A DNA stretch of 64,000 nt, taken from assembly GCA_003665825.1 (NCBI GenBank), contig QPFY01000015.1, positions 787,763-851,762 of the forward strand. Reading direction: 5' to 3'. Made by a program: the position numbers and the translations under genes. Of this stretch, positions 11,996 through 23,496 are shown one piece after another. The stretch's first letter is position 1. Each line of letters begins with the position of its first letter. Below the pieces are notes generated by a model, which ran no database searches, had not been told where the DNA came from, and saw only the letters and a list, made by a program, of their open reading frames with translations. This stretch comes from Microbotryum silenes-acaulis. Its lineage: Eukaryota > Basidiomycota > Microbotryomycetes > Microbotryales > Microbotryaceae.

Positions 11996-13590
11996 ATGCG
12001 CCAAGTGAGCAACCTTGTGATGAAGTTGAAGTCAAGCTGCAGCAGCTCACTGAACGTGCCATCCGAGACGGCCTTAGGTGAAGATTGGTCCAAACTAGCC
12101 AAGACGAAGGTCGTCTGCTCGGACGTAGACGACGAACCCGACGACACGTTCGAGGTGCGCTCTTATGTGCCTTGAGAGGAATCCGCATCCTGCTGACTGC
12201 CATTGCGTCTCATGCAGGTCTGTACTCGCCAGTCGAATAACCCACAAGCGCATATCGATAACCCTTGCAAGGTGAGCTGTGACCGATGCGATCATCCGCC
12301 ACGCTTCGCGCCACTGACAAGAGTCATGACCCACTGCTCTCTGGCATCGACCGTCGTTGGCCTGCCAATCTTACAGTCCTCGACCGAAGAACCCGATGCC
12401 AAGAGCCTTGAAGATCAGCTTGGCCAGGTACGACGCGACCTCCAGGCATTACGTGCCATGCTCGAGCCAGTGATCACGTTCATCAACACGCCAAGCATCG
12501 ACCATCTCAAGGTACGTGTGATCTCCACGCGTGAGGACGCGAAGCATAGATTCAACTGACGAGACGTATTCCACAACCATTGGCAGAGTCGACTCCCCCC
12601 CGTGGTAAAGATCTTTGTGGCTACCCCCTTCTTTTACAAGCAATTGGCCTCCGAGTCGGCTGAGCCTTTTGCAGTACGTGACCTTCACTTCGGTACCAGC
12701 GCACGATTGTCTCATACAGGCTTCATCACCCGCAGTTGGTCTTGACAAAAAGCGGCCTCGTCCCTACCGAAGCGTACAACAAGAATCTCACGTTCCGCCA
12801 CAACCTGCTTTCAAACATTCCGGCTCTGTTGGTGCAGGGTCGTAGTGATCTCCTCCGACACGTGAGCAGACGCCTCGCGTCTTGTGGTCTCCGAGCGGTC
12901 CTGACAAAATTGTAACTCTTCCCAGATCAATAAAGCTCAAAAGGACAAAGCTACTCTCGGCCGTACCATCAATCAATGGTACAAAGGCCAACAGGTTGCC
13001 ATCACCCAAGGACACGTCATCTGGTGGAGTATACTGGTGCGTATATATGAAGAGCTCGCCTCCACCCTCGATCCTGACCTGCGCTTGTAATCACCATACC
13101 AGTGGCAGGCAATGAAGGCTTCAAACATCCTCGACCCAAAAGACTCCGAGGCCAACAGCTTCGCGAACAAGCTCAAGCGCTACGGTGACAGCCTCGCCAA
13201 AGACGCCGCGACAGCACATCTTGCGGGCGGCTACAAGAGAAATGCCGGATTTGATCATCAAGCGTGAGCTTCATGCTTCATGGTGAGATACATGGCTAAT
13301 ATGCCGACACTTGGTGACTTTCTTGGCGCGTACAAGGTTTCTCTTCGACATGGTCACGGTCAAGCTTGAAGATGAAGCGACATTCCGGCATCCGGACGGC
13401 TGGCCACAACACCCTCTGCGACCACATAATTCAGGCGGTCTGTTCCGAAGTCGTCGAGGATCCCACCAACAACCTCAGCTTTGCAAGCCGAGTAGCCGTG
13501 AGTGGCGCCCTCAGTCGACCACATGCCGAACTTGGACTGACGAACGATCCCCCGGAGCGAACACAGGACGCAGTCCAGGATGGGTTATAA
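11996..13590 (+). CDS. Unrecognised multi-exon protein
   Basis: I do not recognise the product. A chain of plus-strand exons joins in one frame through consensus GT-AG introns: 11996-12154, 12218-12271, 12377-12511, 12587-12673, 12736-12861, 12926-13036, 13103-13263, then one or two exons up to about 13590. Exon 3 predicts a short coiled coil (SLEDQLGQVRRDLQALRAML). Exon 4 contains PPVVKIFVATPFFYKQLA and exon 6 GRTINQWYKGQQVAITQG. The remaining parts are Lys/Ala-rich and helical, with no transmembrane segment or signal peptide evident. Six consecutive introns of 62-115 nt in phase argue for a real gene. The start and the 3' end (after 13263) are uncertain because two frames remain open there. 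It lies between GNA1 and the hAT-type element, so it may be a host gene or an old domesticated sequence. Confidence 0.5.
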
Positions 13591-14297
13591 TTCGGGAAAG
13601 GCGAGGAGGAAGAAGAGGACCAAGGCCACCAACGATGAGAAGCAGATCGAGGACGGGCAACCCTAAGCAACGCGCTATCGAACAAGCTCTCTGGAGCATT
13701 CGACGTGTGCAAGGGGACTCGGGCGCGACTCGGGGTGGGAGTCGGGGTGGACCATGGGTGGGGCTTTCTCAGACTTATATAACGGGGTTTTTTAGACTTG
13801 TATTAACATGGTTTTAGTGTTTGCAATGAGTGTTGCTTCGTGTGATAAGTCTACAGGAGCAAGAAGAGAGCAATATGTACCTACAGCACCTGGTCCAGCA
13901 TTACTACAGCGTCCACCTGGTCTCCTCATTCATACCCTACGTGTACCACATTGCGTCAATGCTTCTACAGTAAGGCCACCCTATCGTCCCACTATGGCTT
14001 CCTTCGGGGAGCTATATCAAGCCGACCTATGGCTGCCATATGGCTCGCACGTGTTCGTGCCCTATGGGCTGGCCATATATGGGCCATATGGCTATTCGCC
14101 TAAATATTTAGCAAGGCCGTATGCCGGCGCCGTATGGAGCCGTAGGGATGCCTTCAAAAGGGTGCCATAATTCTCGCGCACCCATGTGTAGGTCAGGTCA
14201 GAGGCGATAGCCCAGTTAATGTGGTCCAGCGCCCGATAAGGGTCGTCTCTTTGTAGACTAGCTGGAATTCAAATTCTCATTCTCATTCTCGCAGCCC
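13591..14297. other. Intergenic region with CCATATGG-type repeats
   Basis: About 700 bp without a supported gene. From about 14025 to 14125 the sequence repeats CCATATGG and GCCATATGG-like palindromic words several times. The surrounding DNA is more AT-rich than the flanking genes. It ends at the 8-bp target duplication of the next element. Confidence 0.45.
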
Positions 14298-14305
14298 TTC
14301 GCAGC

Positions 14306-15372
14306 AGGACCCCCGAAAGCCAAGCCAGACTGCGGCCCGCAAATTTGGACATTCTGGGGACCGGAAAATCGGCTAGGCAGCCCGCAATTGGACATTTTTG
14401 GCTCAAAATGGGTCGAGGCTCACCTCATTTTTGGACATTTTCCTCCCTTCGGTCGAACTTGGAAGCGCAGATTAGGGTAACGGTAGGCTGGAGGCGTGCA
14501 GTGCATGCAGTGGGGCATATCGCCGGCCCAGCTGCATCAGCAAAATGGGCACTCGGCGCGCACCGCCTAAAGGCGCTTAAGCGGGCTTAAGCGCCTTTAG
14601 GCGGTGCGCGCCGAGTGCCCATTTTGCTGATGTGCGCGCGGGTAACGGTCCCGCTGTTTGTGTTCGGAGCGCGTTAGAGTCTCTGCATTTGCGATCATTT
14701 ATCGTTTTTGGCCGTCTCTCGCTCGGAACGTCGACTTGTCGAGCTACGTCTCTTCTTCTTCCTTTCGATCTGGAAGATCTCTTGCCGCCGCTGATTGTCG
14801 TCGGATCCTTTGGAACCGACTCGGATCACCGAAACGGCACTCGAGGAGCTCCGGGCGTCAATTCAGGAGTCCAAGGTCGCCTTGTGTCTCTGTAAATCAC
14901 CTCATTGCAAGGGGGTTTTAGTGGGTATGCATATGATTGATTCTGATTCACTGCAGGGTCAATGAGTCCTACACTACTGGCCTAGCCAGTGTGCTTAATT
15001 GCATTTCCTCCGACTTTTCCAAAGATTTCTAGGTATTAGGATCATTGTACTGTCATTGAACTCCATTGAATGTACAAACAAAGATGAGGTCCTATTCACC
15101 TCGAAAAGGCTTGTTGGCGGTCGCGCTGGCGGCGCTCTTGGTGCGCGCGCGGGACCTTTCCGGCCCGCGCGCGGCGAAAACGCAGTCTGCGCGCAGCGCT
15201 GAAAAACTTCTGAGCATTGTACAACTTGTAGAGTAGTTTTGAGAAACTATTCAACACTAGGCGGCCCTCACATTTGGACATTTTCAGCCAGAATCCGGGA
15301 AAATTTTGGACATTTTGCCTCGAAAAAGGCCGTTTTTAGAAGGCCGCCTATGGCTGGGCTTTCGGGGGTCCT
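14306..15372. mobile_element. Non-autonomous hAT-type DNA transposon (1067 bp)
   Basis: Terminal inverted repeats begin AGGACCCCCGAAAGCC (left, 14306) and end GGCTTTCGGGGGTCCT (right, 15372), extending about 22 bp with one mismatch. An exact 8-bp duplication TTCGCAGC abuts both ends (14298-14305 and 15373-15380), the hallmark length for hAT elements. There is no transposase. The ends carry five same-strand copies of a TTTGGACATTTT-like word (about 14343, 14389, 14430, 15270, 15304), probable subterminal binding repeats. A palindromic MITE is inserted within it at 14535-14632. The right end lies about 85 bp upstream of the DRS1 start codon. Confidence 0.85.
14535..14632. mobile_element. Perfect 98-bp palindromic MITE (CATCAGCAAAATGG ends)
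   Basis: Two 48-bp arms are exact reverse complements around a central GG: CATCAGCAAAATGGGCACTC... to ...CCATTTTGCTGATG. A 2-bp TG duplication flanks it (14533-14534, 14633-14634). The ends match Plavaka-like element A and the 39192-39320 MITE, so those transposases are the likely source of mobility. It is nested inside the hAT-type element. Confidence 0.85.
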
Positions 15373-15457
15373 TTCGCAGCCAGTCGCCGAGTCCTACGCG
15401 CGAACATCCGTGGCTGCTGTGTCCTATCTATTCCTTGCCGTAACACGAGGACAAGAA

Positions 15458-18400
15458 ATGTCGGACTTCGTCTACACACTCGACTCCGATGATGAGCTCA
15501 CCCCTCAGGAGGTGCCGGCAAAGTTGGGCCCGAACCTCGCTTCCGCACCCATCCCTGCGACTCGACCCAAGGTTGCGAAGCGATTGCGCGAAGAGACCAA
15601 AGCCGCACGAGCTCGAGGCGGACCCACGCTGCTGAGCAAGAAGGCCGGGTTGGTCACTACGAATAGGGATCAACCATCGACCCAAGGCCACGATCAGAGC
15701 ACCGCAGGCGAGAGCGGAGCTATAGGTGACGAAGGGGCCCAAATCAATTCGAGCTTCGTGTTCGATGGTCTTGGGGGAGGCTACGTCGGCGCAAGCCGCA
15801 ACAGCGTCTGGGTCAGTTGGAGCTTTTCTGAGCTCGGTGTGACCTTCTTATCTTTGTACCGTAGCTAGCACTGACCGCTGACTACCCGAACCGTCAGGAT
15901 GCGGGCGATCCGTATCTGGTGCGACGTCCAAATGCGATTGTGAGTAGAGGCCGGACTCGGTCTCAAGGTGCGGGGGCTTCTATCGTGGGCCTGTAGTGAC
16001 AATGACCCCTTTCTTCCCACTCGGCCCCGTTGACCAATTCTCAGCCTCGCGTGACAGTAGACGAGATTATCGCTCGTCGAGCGCCCACCCGGAAGGTCGT
16101 CAATCCAAACAGAGCTGATAATGCGTCTTTACAGGGTGTAGCTTCTTCGGGTTCTGGCAGTCGCGATGAAGGTGGCCTGCCTTCGACATATACTCCGGGG
16201 AAGCGATCTCATGTCGATGCGGATGCAAAGGATAGAAACTGGCTCGAGCAATGCGTCGACGAAGTGCATGAGGGTCGTGCCTCGACATCTTCTGGAAGAC
16301 GGGCCTATCGCGGTCTACAGACGAGCAGCACACAGGACGAAGGATCCGCGGACAAATCACCTGTATCCCCAAGCTCAATCGCTGAAGGATCGGACCGCAG
16401 TGTTAACAGCGATGGCAGCGACTATAGCGACGATGACAGCACCGAAGACAACAGCGAGAGCCGATCCACGCCTCACACTGGCGGTCAGCATCCCGATGAT
16501 TTTCTCCGTCCTATGGAAAACCTGCGCCTGACCCGAAACAGGTTTTTAATCTTTTTGGCACCTACCACAGGCTTTGCAGCGCTCGCAGAAATAGATCCGG
16601 ATTTGCTTGTCGACGAGGAAGGCTTTGGAACTTCAGTAGGGTCGGACTCGCCCAAGGCCGACTCCTCGAATGAACCCGATGGTGCAGCCGCCACGAAAGC
16701 ATTTTTCGCACCCCACACTGTCACTTCGTCCTCGAGCACAAATTTATCTTTTGCCACTCTCCCCGGCTGCACCATCTCTCGTCAGCTTCTGCTCGCTCTC
16801 AGCAGTCTGAGTCTGGCCGTCCCAACGCCAATTCAACGCGAATGCATACCGATCGCAATGATGGGCAAGGACATCGTAGCGAGCTCGGCCACTGGGTCGG
16901 GGAAAACGGTGGCCTTCTGGATCGGCGTGCTTGAGCGCCTCCTCCACCGGGACCGCCGAAACTCCGTGACTCGCGTTGTCGTCATCACCCCCACTCGCGA
17001 ACTCGCGGTGCAAGTCCACGGCGTGGGCAAAGCGTTGGCGCGCTACACGGACGTCGAGTTCTGTCTCTGTGTTGGCGGACTGTCTCTCAAAGTACAGGAA
17101 GCCGAGCTCAAGCAGCGTCCCGACATCGTAGTATCCACGCCCGGACGGTTGATCGATCACGTTCGCAACACGCCCTCGTTCACCATGGACAGCGTAGAAA
17201 TTTTGGTACTCGACGAAGCGGACCGCATGCTCGAAGAGGTCGGTTTTTTGCAGTGACTGTCTAAGCGTGTTGGACCTGATGAGTTTGGCTTTGATCATGC
17301 CTTATGCAGGGTTTCCGATCCGAACTCGAAGAAATTATTGAGGCCACGCCTCGGTCACGCCAAACCTTGCTCTTCTCCGCTACTGTGACCGAGTCCATCG
17401 CCCAGCTCACTCGGCTGTCGATGAACAAGCCCGTGCGCGTCAAGGTCGACCAGATGGGCGCCACTGCTCCAGGTTTGGTGCAGGAATGTGCGTCATCGTG
17501 ACATGATCTTGGCCGACCCATTTGTTCGAACTGAACCGATGCCTTTTCTGAACATAGTCCTTCGAGTGCGCGGGGATAGACCGGGAGAAGCTATCGAGCG
17601 CGGCTTTCGGTCTGGCGAGCGAACCCGGGAAGCTTTATTGGTCACATTGTGCGCGCGAAGTTTCGCAACCGGACGCACCATAATATTTTTTCGATCGAAG
17701 GCTCAGGCCCATCGCATGAAGATCATATTTTCGCTCGTCGGTCAAGGCTTGCAGAAAGCTGACGAGCTTCACGGAAATCTTACTCAAGAGCAACGCCTGG
17801 AGAGTCTCAAAAGGTTTCGAGAGGGCGAATGTTCGTTCCTTCTCGCTACTGATTTGGCCTCCCGCGGGTACGTGAGCTTGATGGATTTGGCCTTGCGGCC
17901 GCTCTGACATTGATTCGATTCCGCTTTCGACGCCTCGCATTCTCTACAGGCTCGACATTAAGGGTATTGACAATGTCATCAACTATGAGATGCCAAGATC
18001 TATCGAGATCTATCTGCATAGGGTGGGAAGGACAGCGCGCGCTGGCGGGCAAGGAAGGTGAGGCTTTGCAAAGCTCGAGACCGTGCGAGTGGCGGCTTGC
18101 GTGCTGATACTCTAAACACGGTCGAGACTCGACCCTTCGCCAATAATATAATGATCTGCACGACTCACAGAGCGCTAACGCTGGTCGGAGAATCGGACCG
18201 AAAATTGGTCAAGCTCGCAGTCAAGCATGCGCCGCCCGAATCGATACAACAAAGAGTGATACCGGTGGAGGCGCACTTCGATGTATTGGCGCAACTTCAA
18301 GAACTTGAGAGCGAAGTCAAGGCGGTGCAGCGCGAGGAGAGGGAGGAAATCGAGGTCGGTGTTGTTTTCTTCGCATCCTGTCGCTGTTCTTGTGCGCATC

Positions 18401-19106
18401 GGCTGACCTGCTAAGCTGCTAAGCTGCTGCTCGCCTCGGACGCTCTATCCACTCCTCTCCAGACGAGAAAGGGTGAAATGGAACTGTCCAAAGGCCGCAA
18501 CCTGATTCAACACGAACGAGAGATCCATTCCAGGCCGGCTCGCACTTGGTTCCAAACAACTCAGGAAAAAAATATCGCGAAAAGTTAGTCCAACCTGGGA
18601 GGAGGGGGGGAGGGGGGAGGGGGGAGGAGGAACGACGAAAGCCGATCTCACCTACTTCTTGTCCCGCTCTAGGTGCCGGCCTGAACGAATACAACCAGAA
18701 GTTCAGAGACCGCAAGCCTATCAGGCCTACCACAGTGGCGGATGACAGACCGGCCCCAAAGCGCACAGCGTTTTCGGGTCTGTCCAGAAAAGAAAAGCGG
18801 CGCAAATTAGCGTCACTCGAAGACGCTGAGGATGATGATCGCGGCAAGATTGAGGGATCGATTCGTTCGGCCAAGAGAGCAGCGTTGCCGCGTAAAATGA
18901 CTGTGGCCTCCGAGGCACGCGCGACAACCCACCAATCAAGAAAATCCAAGGAGAGACGTGCGGGTGATTTCGATCGAGAGCTCGGGGTCAGTCGGAGTGC
19001 GATCGGTGAACTCGACGACGAGTCTGGGTCTAGGAAGAGCTCGTCTGTTCGAGGCGTAGTCTTCAACGCCAGCCGGAAGGGTAACACGCGCCGTCAAAAG
19101 CGCTGA
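15458..19106 (+). CDS. DRS1: DEAD-box ATP-dependent RNA helicase Drs1 (60S ribosome assembly)
   Basis: Drs1/DDX27 is a nucleolar helicase for pre-60S maturation. Nine exons fit with phase kept throughout: 15458-15811, 15898-15939, 16045-17238, 17310-17487, 17558-17867, 17950-18057, 18171-18354, 18463-18583 and 18673-19106, giving about 974 aa. The acidic N-terminus includes VDEIIARR. The helicase core has the Q-motif region ([10 protein letters not shown]), motif I ATGSGKT at residues 414-420, Ia (TPTRELA), Ib (STPGRL), motif II DEAD at 522-525, motif III SAT, then IIFFRSK, motif V ([13 protein letters not shown]) and motif VI ([10 protein letters not shown]). The C-terminal [10 protein letters not shown] and a Lys/Arg-rich tail are specific to Drs1 rather than other DEAD-box helicases. 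The promoter is truncated or displaced by the hAT-type insertion at 14306-15372. Confidence 0.94.
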
Positions 19107-19984
19107 TGTATTAATCTCCGCAGCGTCTCAGACTTCTGGGTGTGCGTGGTTGTGGCATAATATCATGCAATTTATATCACTGAGGTTACTGCAGACCTCG
19201 ACGCTCATTCTCTAAGCTCCCGACTAAAAACGTTTCGCGCGTTTTCCATCACGCATCGCTTCACTTACAAATGATGCACTCTTGGCTCGAGTTCGGTGCG
19301 TTTGCTCCGGAAAAGTGGTCCGTTTACCAATTGACGACGGTGCATTTACCGTTAGGTAGCTCGGCAATCCGCTGTATCTCGTGCAGTATGCCACGTATCA
19401 CATTGACACTTGACGAGCTTTCTTATGTGACTACCAAGTATCGACTCCAGTAAGAAGCACTCTCACCAGGATCTCATGTAGTCGGAAATCGTGCCCGCGC
19501 ACCGGGCCGGAGTCCCCCCGGGCTCGGCGACTCAGGCGCTCAGACATCGAAATAATCACTCTTCCTTTACTGGGCTTTACAGCGGGTCAAGTGATCCAAT
19601 CATGCGTAACACTCTCGCCTCGACTAACGTAAACTAGGCCGTGTACCCACTGCACCGCCGAGCATCGCCGATCCGCCGCTTGCGACCCTGGTCGGAGGCC
19701 GACGGCCGATTTTGTCGGCGTCTCGTGAGGAAGCTCTCTGTCTGACTCAACCCTCTTGCCGAAGCTTAGATGCTATGCTATCAAATAGCTGTCATCTATA
19801 ACACTCCCTCCAGCGTCACGAATCCGGACACTTCAGCGCGTGCTGCTCGCAGGGCAAGGTGCAGCTGCCTCCCCCTCCCCAGCCCAATCTCGAGTATCGG
19901 CAGCTTCTTGAAGGCTCGGATAGCGGTCAGTTGCTCCGTCCAACAACATTCGTCTACAGTAGACCCACATGCTGAACTGTGCGA
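19107..19984. other. Intergenic region downstream of DRS1
   Basis: About 880 bp without a supported gene. A GC-rich stretch occurs at 19490-19520. Plus-strand frames are short and featureless. The Helitron relic begins at its right end. Confidence 0.4.
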
Positions 19985-21343
19985 CAATCTTCCCACGACA
20001 ATCTTCCCACGCACACAGAAGCTAAAGCGTTCCGCGAGAACGCCCGGTCGTACAATAACGCGTTGTCGTTTACTTCGCTCGCTGCCCACTGGGACCAAAC
20101 TCAAGTGGGCACTCTAGGACCTCCCGTGTTTCGCGTGTTCGGTCGCCTCTATCATCGACTCGGTGCCCTGATCCCTGCCATAAATCAACGCCCAGCCTTT
20201 GCTCGGACATGGCTCATCGACCCGGCCGAGGCCACCGACACTCGACTTGGACCCGACGGCGCAGACAGTCGCATACAAAGATCTACGTTGACCAAGCTCG
20301 AGTCCATGTTGCGCACCGGCAATCGCTTTGTGAGGAAGTTCGCATCGGCCAAAGCTCGCGCAGGTTGGGATACGGCCAAAGAGTGGATCCTGCGCCTCTG
20401 CCTCCCGCCAGGCCGAGACCGACGCACCCACAACCTTCCTACGTCAAGCACGGAAATGGCGATGCTTATCTGCGATTCCGACACCAACACGGGAGATCCT
20501 AGACCGCAAGATATTATTCTCCAGGTGCACGGTGATCGATTCCCGATGGTCGGCCCAAGTACCAAATTGTTAGCTCGCTCCATCCGTCTGCGATGCTTCT
20601 CCGGTACCCACTACTCTTCCCCGCGGGGGAAGATGGCTTCCACCCCAACATTCCTCTTTGCGGATTCAACCAAGCTGGGCCGCCCTTCGCCGGAAGACCG
20701 CCATGATGAGGATGAAGACGACGAGGAAGAGGACGAAGAGAAAGGTGATGGTGAACGTAAGCGTCTTCGGCTCTTTCTCGGATGTTCCATTCTGTTTAGG
20801 CGCAGGCACAGACTGACATAGAAAGTTTAACACCTAGGACGAAGGTCAAGTAACGGGGGCTGAGGTGGCGAGTCTCGCGTTCACAATTCTTTGCGTATTA
20901 CTTGCACAAACGCGTCGAGTACTGCTCCATCTCGCACTGCACCCAACGTCCCTTCCTGGAGTTCGTGATCGACGGGTACTCCCAAGTCGAGACCGATCGA
21001 CTCAACTACATCCGCTGGCATCAAGAAACCCTGCGCCTCATCACCGCCCAAGGCATCAACGGCTTGACCCTGGACCAGATTGGACGTTCGATGATTGTGG
21101 GGTCGACGTTCAAGAATAGCCCGCGCGAGGGTCACGCAGCGTTACCAAGATGCGATGGCGTGCGTTGTCAAACTTGGAAAGCCTCCGCTGTTCATCACGG
21201 TGACGTGCAATGGCTGGAAATCAAGGCTACACTGGGGCCGAACGACAAAGCCTGCAACCGTCCGGTTCTCATCGGTTCTCATTGCACGAGTGTTTGAAGC
21301 CAAGCTGAACCGACTCTGCGACGACGTTTTTGGCAACAAGTAA
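19985..21343 (+). pseudogene. Helitron Rep relic (N-terminal and HUH-proximal parts)
   Basis: Broken pieces of a Helitron replicase in shifting frames. The Helitron-like N-terminal region is at 20029-20580 (FRENARSYNNALSF, FRVFGRLYHRLGALIP, LCLPPGRDRRTHNLPT). It continues in another frame at about 20590-20705 (YPLLFPAGEDGFHPNIPL), then at 20890-21115 (YYLHKRVEYC, PFLEFVIDGYSQVE, IRWHQETLRL), then at 21130-21343 (QRYQDAMACV, GKPPLFITVTCN, FEAKLNRLCDDVFG). Frameshifts separate the pieces, and no HUH motif or helicase follows. It is a different Helitron lineage from the one at 23-43.6 kb but matches the inverted relic at 47.3-47.75 kb. Confidence 0.8.
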
Positions 21344-21434
21344 CGGCGATGAATGGAGGATGAATGGAGGATGAGTGCCGAATTGTTTCATTGCTGTTGT
21401 TCGTATTGTGTTTTCTTGACTTCCGCTGGAAATC

Positions 21435-21520
21435 ATGTAGACTGTTCGATTCTTCTGCTGTTTGAATTTCTTCCTCCCGTTAATTTAACGGGTTCCCACT
21501 GGTTTTATTCTATAGTTTTA
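21435..21520 (+). repeat. Repeat shared with 46085-46165 (inverted)
   Basis: The stretch with CCTCCCGTTAATTTAACGGG, followed by TTCCCACTGG and preceded by TTTGAATTTC, recurs in reverse orientation at 46085-46165. Both copies lie just downstream of related Helitron relics, so they are probably 3' flanking parts of the same relic element. Confidence 0.6.
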
Positions 21521-22514
21521 AGGATAAGGATAAGGATACCGTCATCCCTAAGCACAGCCATGTCAAGTCATAACTCACGCATGCAGTGTCACCAGCTGAT
21601 GGTGTGGGATTTGAGGAGCTAACGGAAAACTACCAAGCAGCAATTCCCTTCAACTCGTCCTCTTTGAATGTCAACTCTCGAGTTATTTTTCTTCACCAAG
21701 AGCACAGGTCATGAAGTTACTTACTCGAATCCTTAGCTATGCTGCATGCTGCAGCCATTTCTTGAGAAGACTTGTCCCGTATTCGTTGCAGAGCTTCCAC
21801 GACGACCGCTTCGAGTGTCGCGAGCTCGAGGCCGATTTGTCTCGAGCACAGTTCGAGTCGGCCTACCCGTTCGATGTCCGCATCTCTGAGGCTGAATGGG
21901 CGGTTGGTTGACGTCATGAAGGTATATCAGCGGGCTGCTCCCCTAAACGTTTTGCTGTTCGCGTCAGTTACTACACGGGAGGCATCCCTGTTGAGGGATT
22001 GATCAATCGACACGATCTTCCCGAGCATTGTGACAACTACTTGAGCCGTGTCGTGGGCCAGGACCGTGTGACCATAGTTACCTTCGGGACACTTGACTAT
22101 TTCGTGGCCGTCGGCCTTCAGGGAAGAGACGGTCGTGCGTTGTTTCGCGTACATCGCGGCAAGTCGATCGACGTCATCGACTGACAGAGCTGTTCGTTTT
22201 CCATCCGCGACGTTGTAAGATGGCTGTGTTGAGGCTTCTTTCATGAATGGCGATGGGATGAGGTGTGATGGGTAAGGTGTGAAGAGCAGGAGGGCGAAAG
22301 ATGGAGAAGCCTGCGCGTCAATCCCTGAAGGTTTCATTTCGAAAAATGGGGGGGTCCCAGCCTCGAAAATGTTGAATTCCATACACTCTTGCTTAGATCG
22401 ATCTCCAACCCGCGCCAAGCCCAGCCAGCTGCGCGCCGCTTGGACCCCTTTTGGACTTAGAGATATTTCGCCAGAAGCAACAGTTCTGGATCTGGCTCAA
22501 CAGTCAATGGGCAA
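21521..22514. other. Region with small uncertain minus-strand frames
   Basis: About 1 kb where no gene is secure. On the minus strand a 66-codon frame (21917-21717: ...LRDADIERVGRLELCSRQ...) is helical and looks coding. A frame at 22418-21927 contains SVDDVDRLAAMYAKQ. They could be exons of one small gene, but an in-frame TGA directly precedes the ATG of the 66-codon frame, so no simple splice joins them. I do not recognise either. Confidence 0.3.
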
Positions 22515-22883
22515 CAGCTGTCGACCTTCATGCACTTCTACTTTGAATGTGACCATTCACGTGAGTTCTGGCGCCTGAACTTGCAGCTGCTGAGGGTTGC
22601 ACTTGGCCAGGCAGGTGATTTCGAACCTGGCGAAGTTGACTCTCCTCAGATCATGCTTGGCCTTCCTCGGGTGCGTGGCGGAAGTCCTGACTCTCGGACC
22701 TACATCGTCGTTCAGGTCGTTCTTGCGATTGCTTTCAACAAGCTCTACCTTGCTCGATGGCATCAGCACAAGGAACAAATTCCCCTACCAACCCCGTACT
22801 CTCTTACTCGCGAAGTCCGCTCGCATCTCAAATTCCGACTTCGACGTCTGCCAGACGGCGAGCTTCTGGACCAGATGATGTGA
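22515..22883 (+). pseudogene. LINE ORF2 C-terminal fragment
   Basis: Reads MHFYFECDHSREFW then a helical region ending LPDGELLDQMM and a stop. HFYFEC followed by W is the second half (H-x4-C) of the zinc-knuckle at the end of non-LTR retrotransposon ORF2; compare HYFFDC...W in the intact ORF2 at 54.67 kb. No reverse transcriptase precedes it, so it is a 5'-truncated remnant. A CT-rich tract follows. Confidence 0.65.
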
Positions 22884-22941
22884 CTTGACGTTTTCATGAG
22901 TACGGAGTTTCTGAGTTTTCTCTCCTGATTTTTCTCCCCCC

Positions 22942-22948
22942 TCTCTTC

Positions 22949-22979
<31 letters not shown>
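22942..22979. repeat. (CT)n microsatellite
   Basis: About 38 bp of nearly uninterrupted CT dinucleotides, just downstream of the LINE fragment and just outside the Helitron 3' end. Confidence 0.9.
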
Positions 22980-23008
22980 GATTGTGCCTATTCTTTAACA
23001 CCATGGAA

Positions 23009-23036
23009 CTAGGTGCGGCGGCGCGCTCCGCGCGCC
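23009..23036 (-). other. Helitron 3' terminus (hairpin + CTAG)
   Basis: On the minus strand GGCGCGCGGAGCGCGCC (23036-23020) forms a 7-bp-stem hairpin, followed by 7 nt, then CTAG (23012-23009) and T. Helitrons end in a short hairpin and CTRR and insert between A and T, so this fits exactly. Three CGTTGTAAC-type direct repeats lie just inside (23046-23077). Confidence 0.75.
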
Positions 23037-23173
23037 ACCTCACACCGTAACCGTTGTAACCGTTGTAACCGTTGTTCAAGTCGGGAGAAGACTGCGCGAC
23101 GACGATGAAATGTACAGAGCCTTGATTTCATCACTGAACTACTTTTTTGTCTATGGAGCTTTGAGATAACTCT

Positions 23174-23496
23174 TCATTTCATCAACTCAAAAACCATTCT
23201 GTTTTCTGTTACATTGTCCGCTTCTCCATTCTCAGTCTGATGAAGCAAAACTCTGACACCGTCCACATTCGTTGCTCGGGACAACGCGACGTACAACTGG
23301 CCGTGAGAAAAGACGGGCGTCTCTAGACACACTCCTACCTGCGCGAGTGACTGGCCTTGCGACTTGTTGATCGTCATAGCCATTGCGAGCGGAATCGGAA
23401 ACTGCGTCCGATGCAGAGTGAACGGAAGCTCAGCCAATGACCCTGTCTTCAGCGTGATCCGTGGCAACAAAACGGGCTGTCCAGCATGATCTCCTG
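23174..23496 (-). pseudogene. Helitron helicase C-terminus (severed part)
   Basis: Encodes [35 protein letters not shown] and [12 protein letters not shown], the Pif1/RecD-like helicase motifs V-VI that close Helitron proteins, then a stop. It is the continuation of the reading frame that breaks off at about 39093. Element A begins a few bases upstream of it. Confidence 0.85.
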
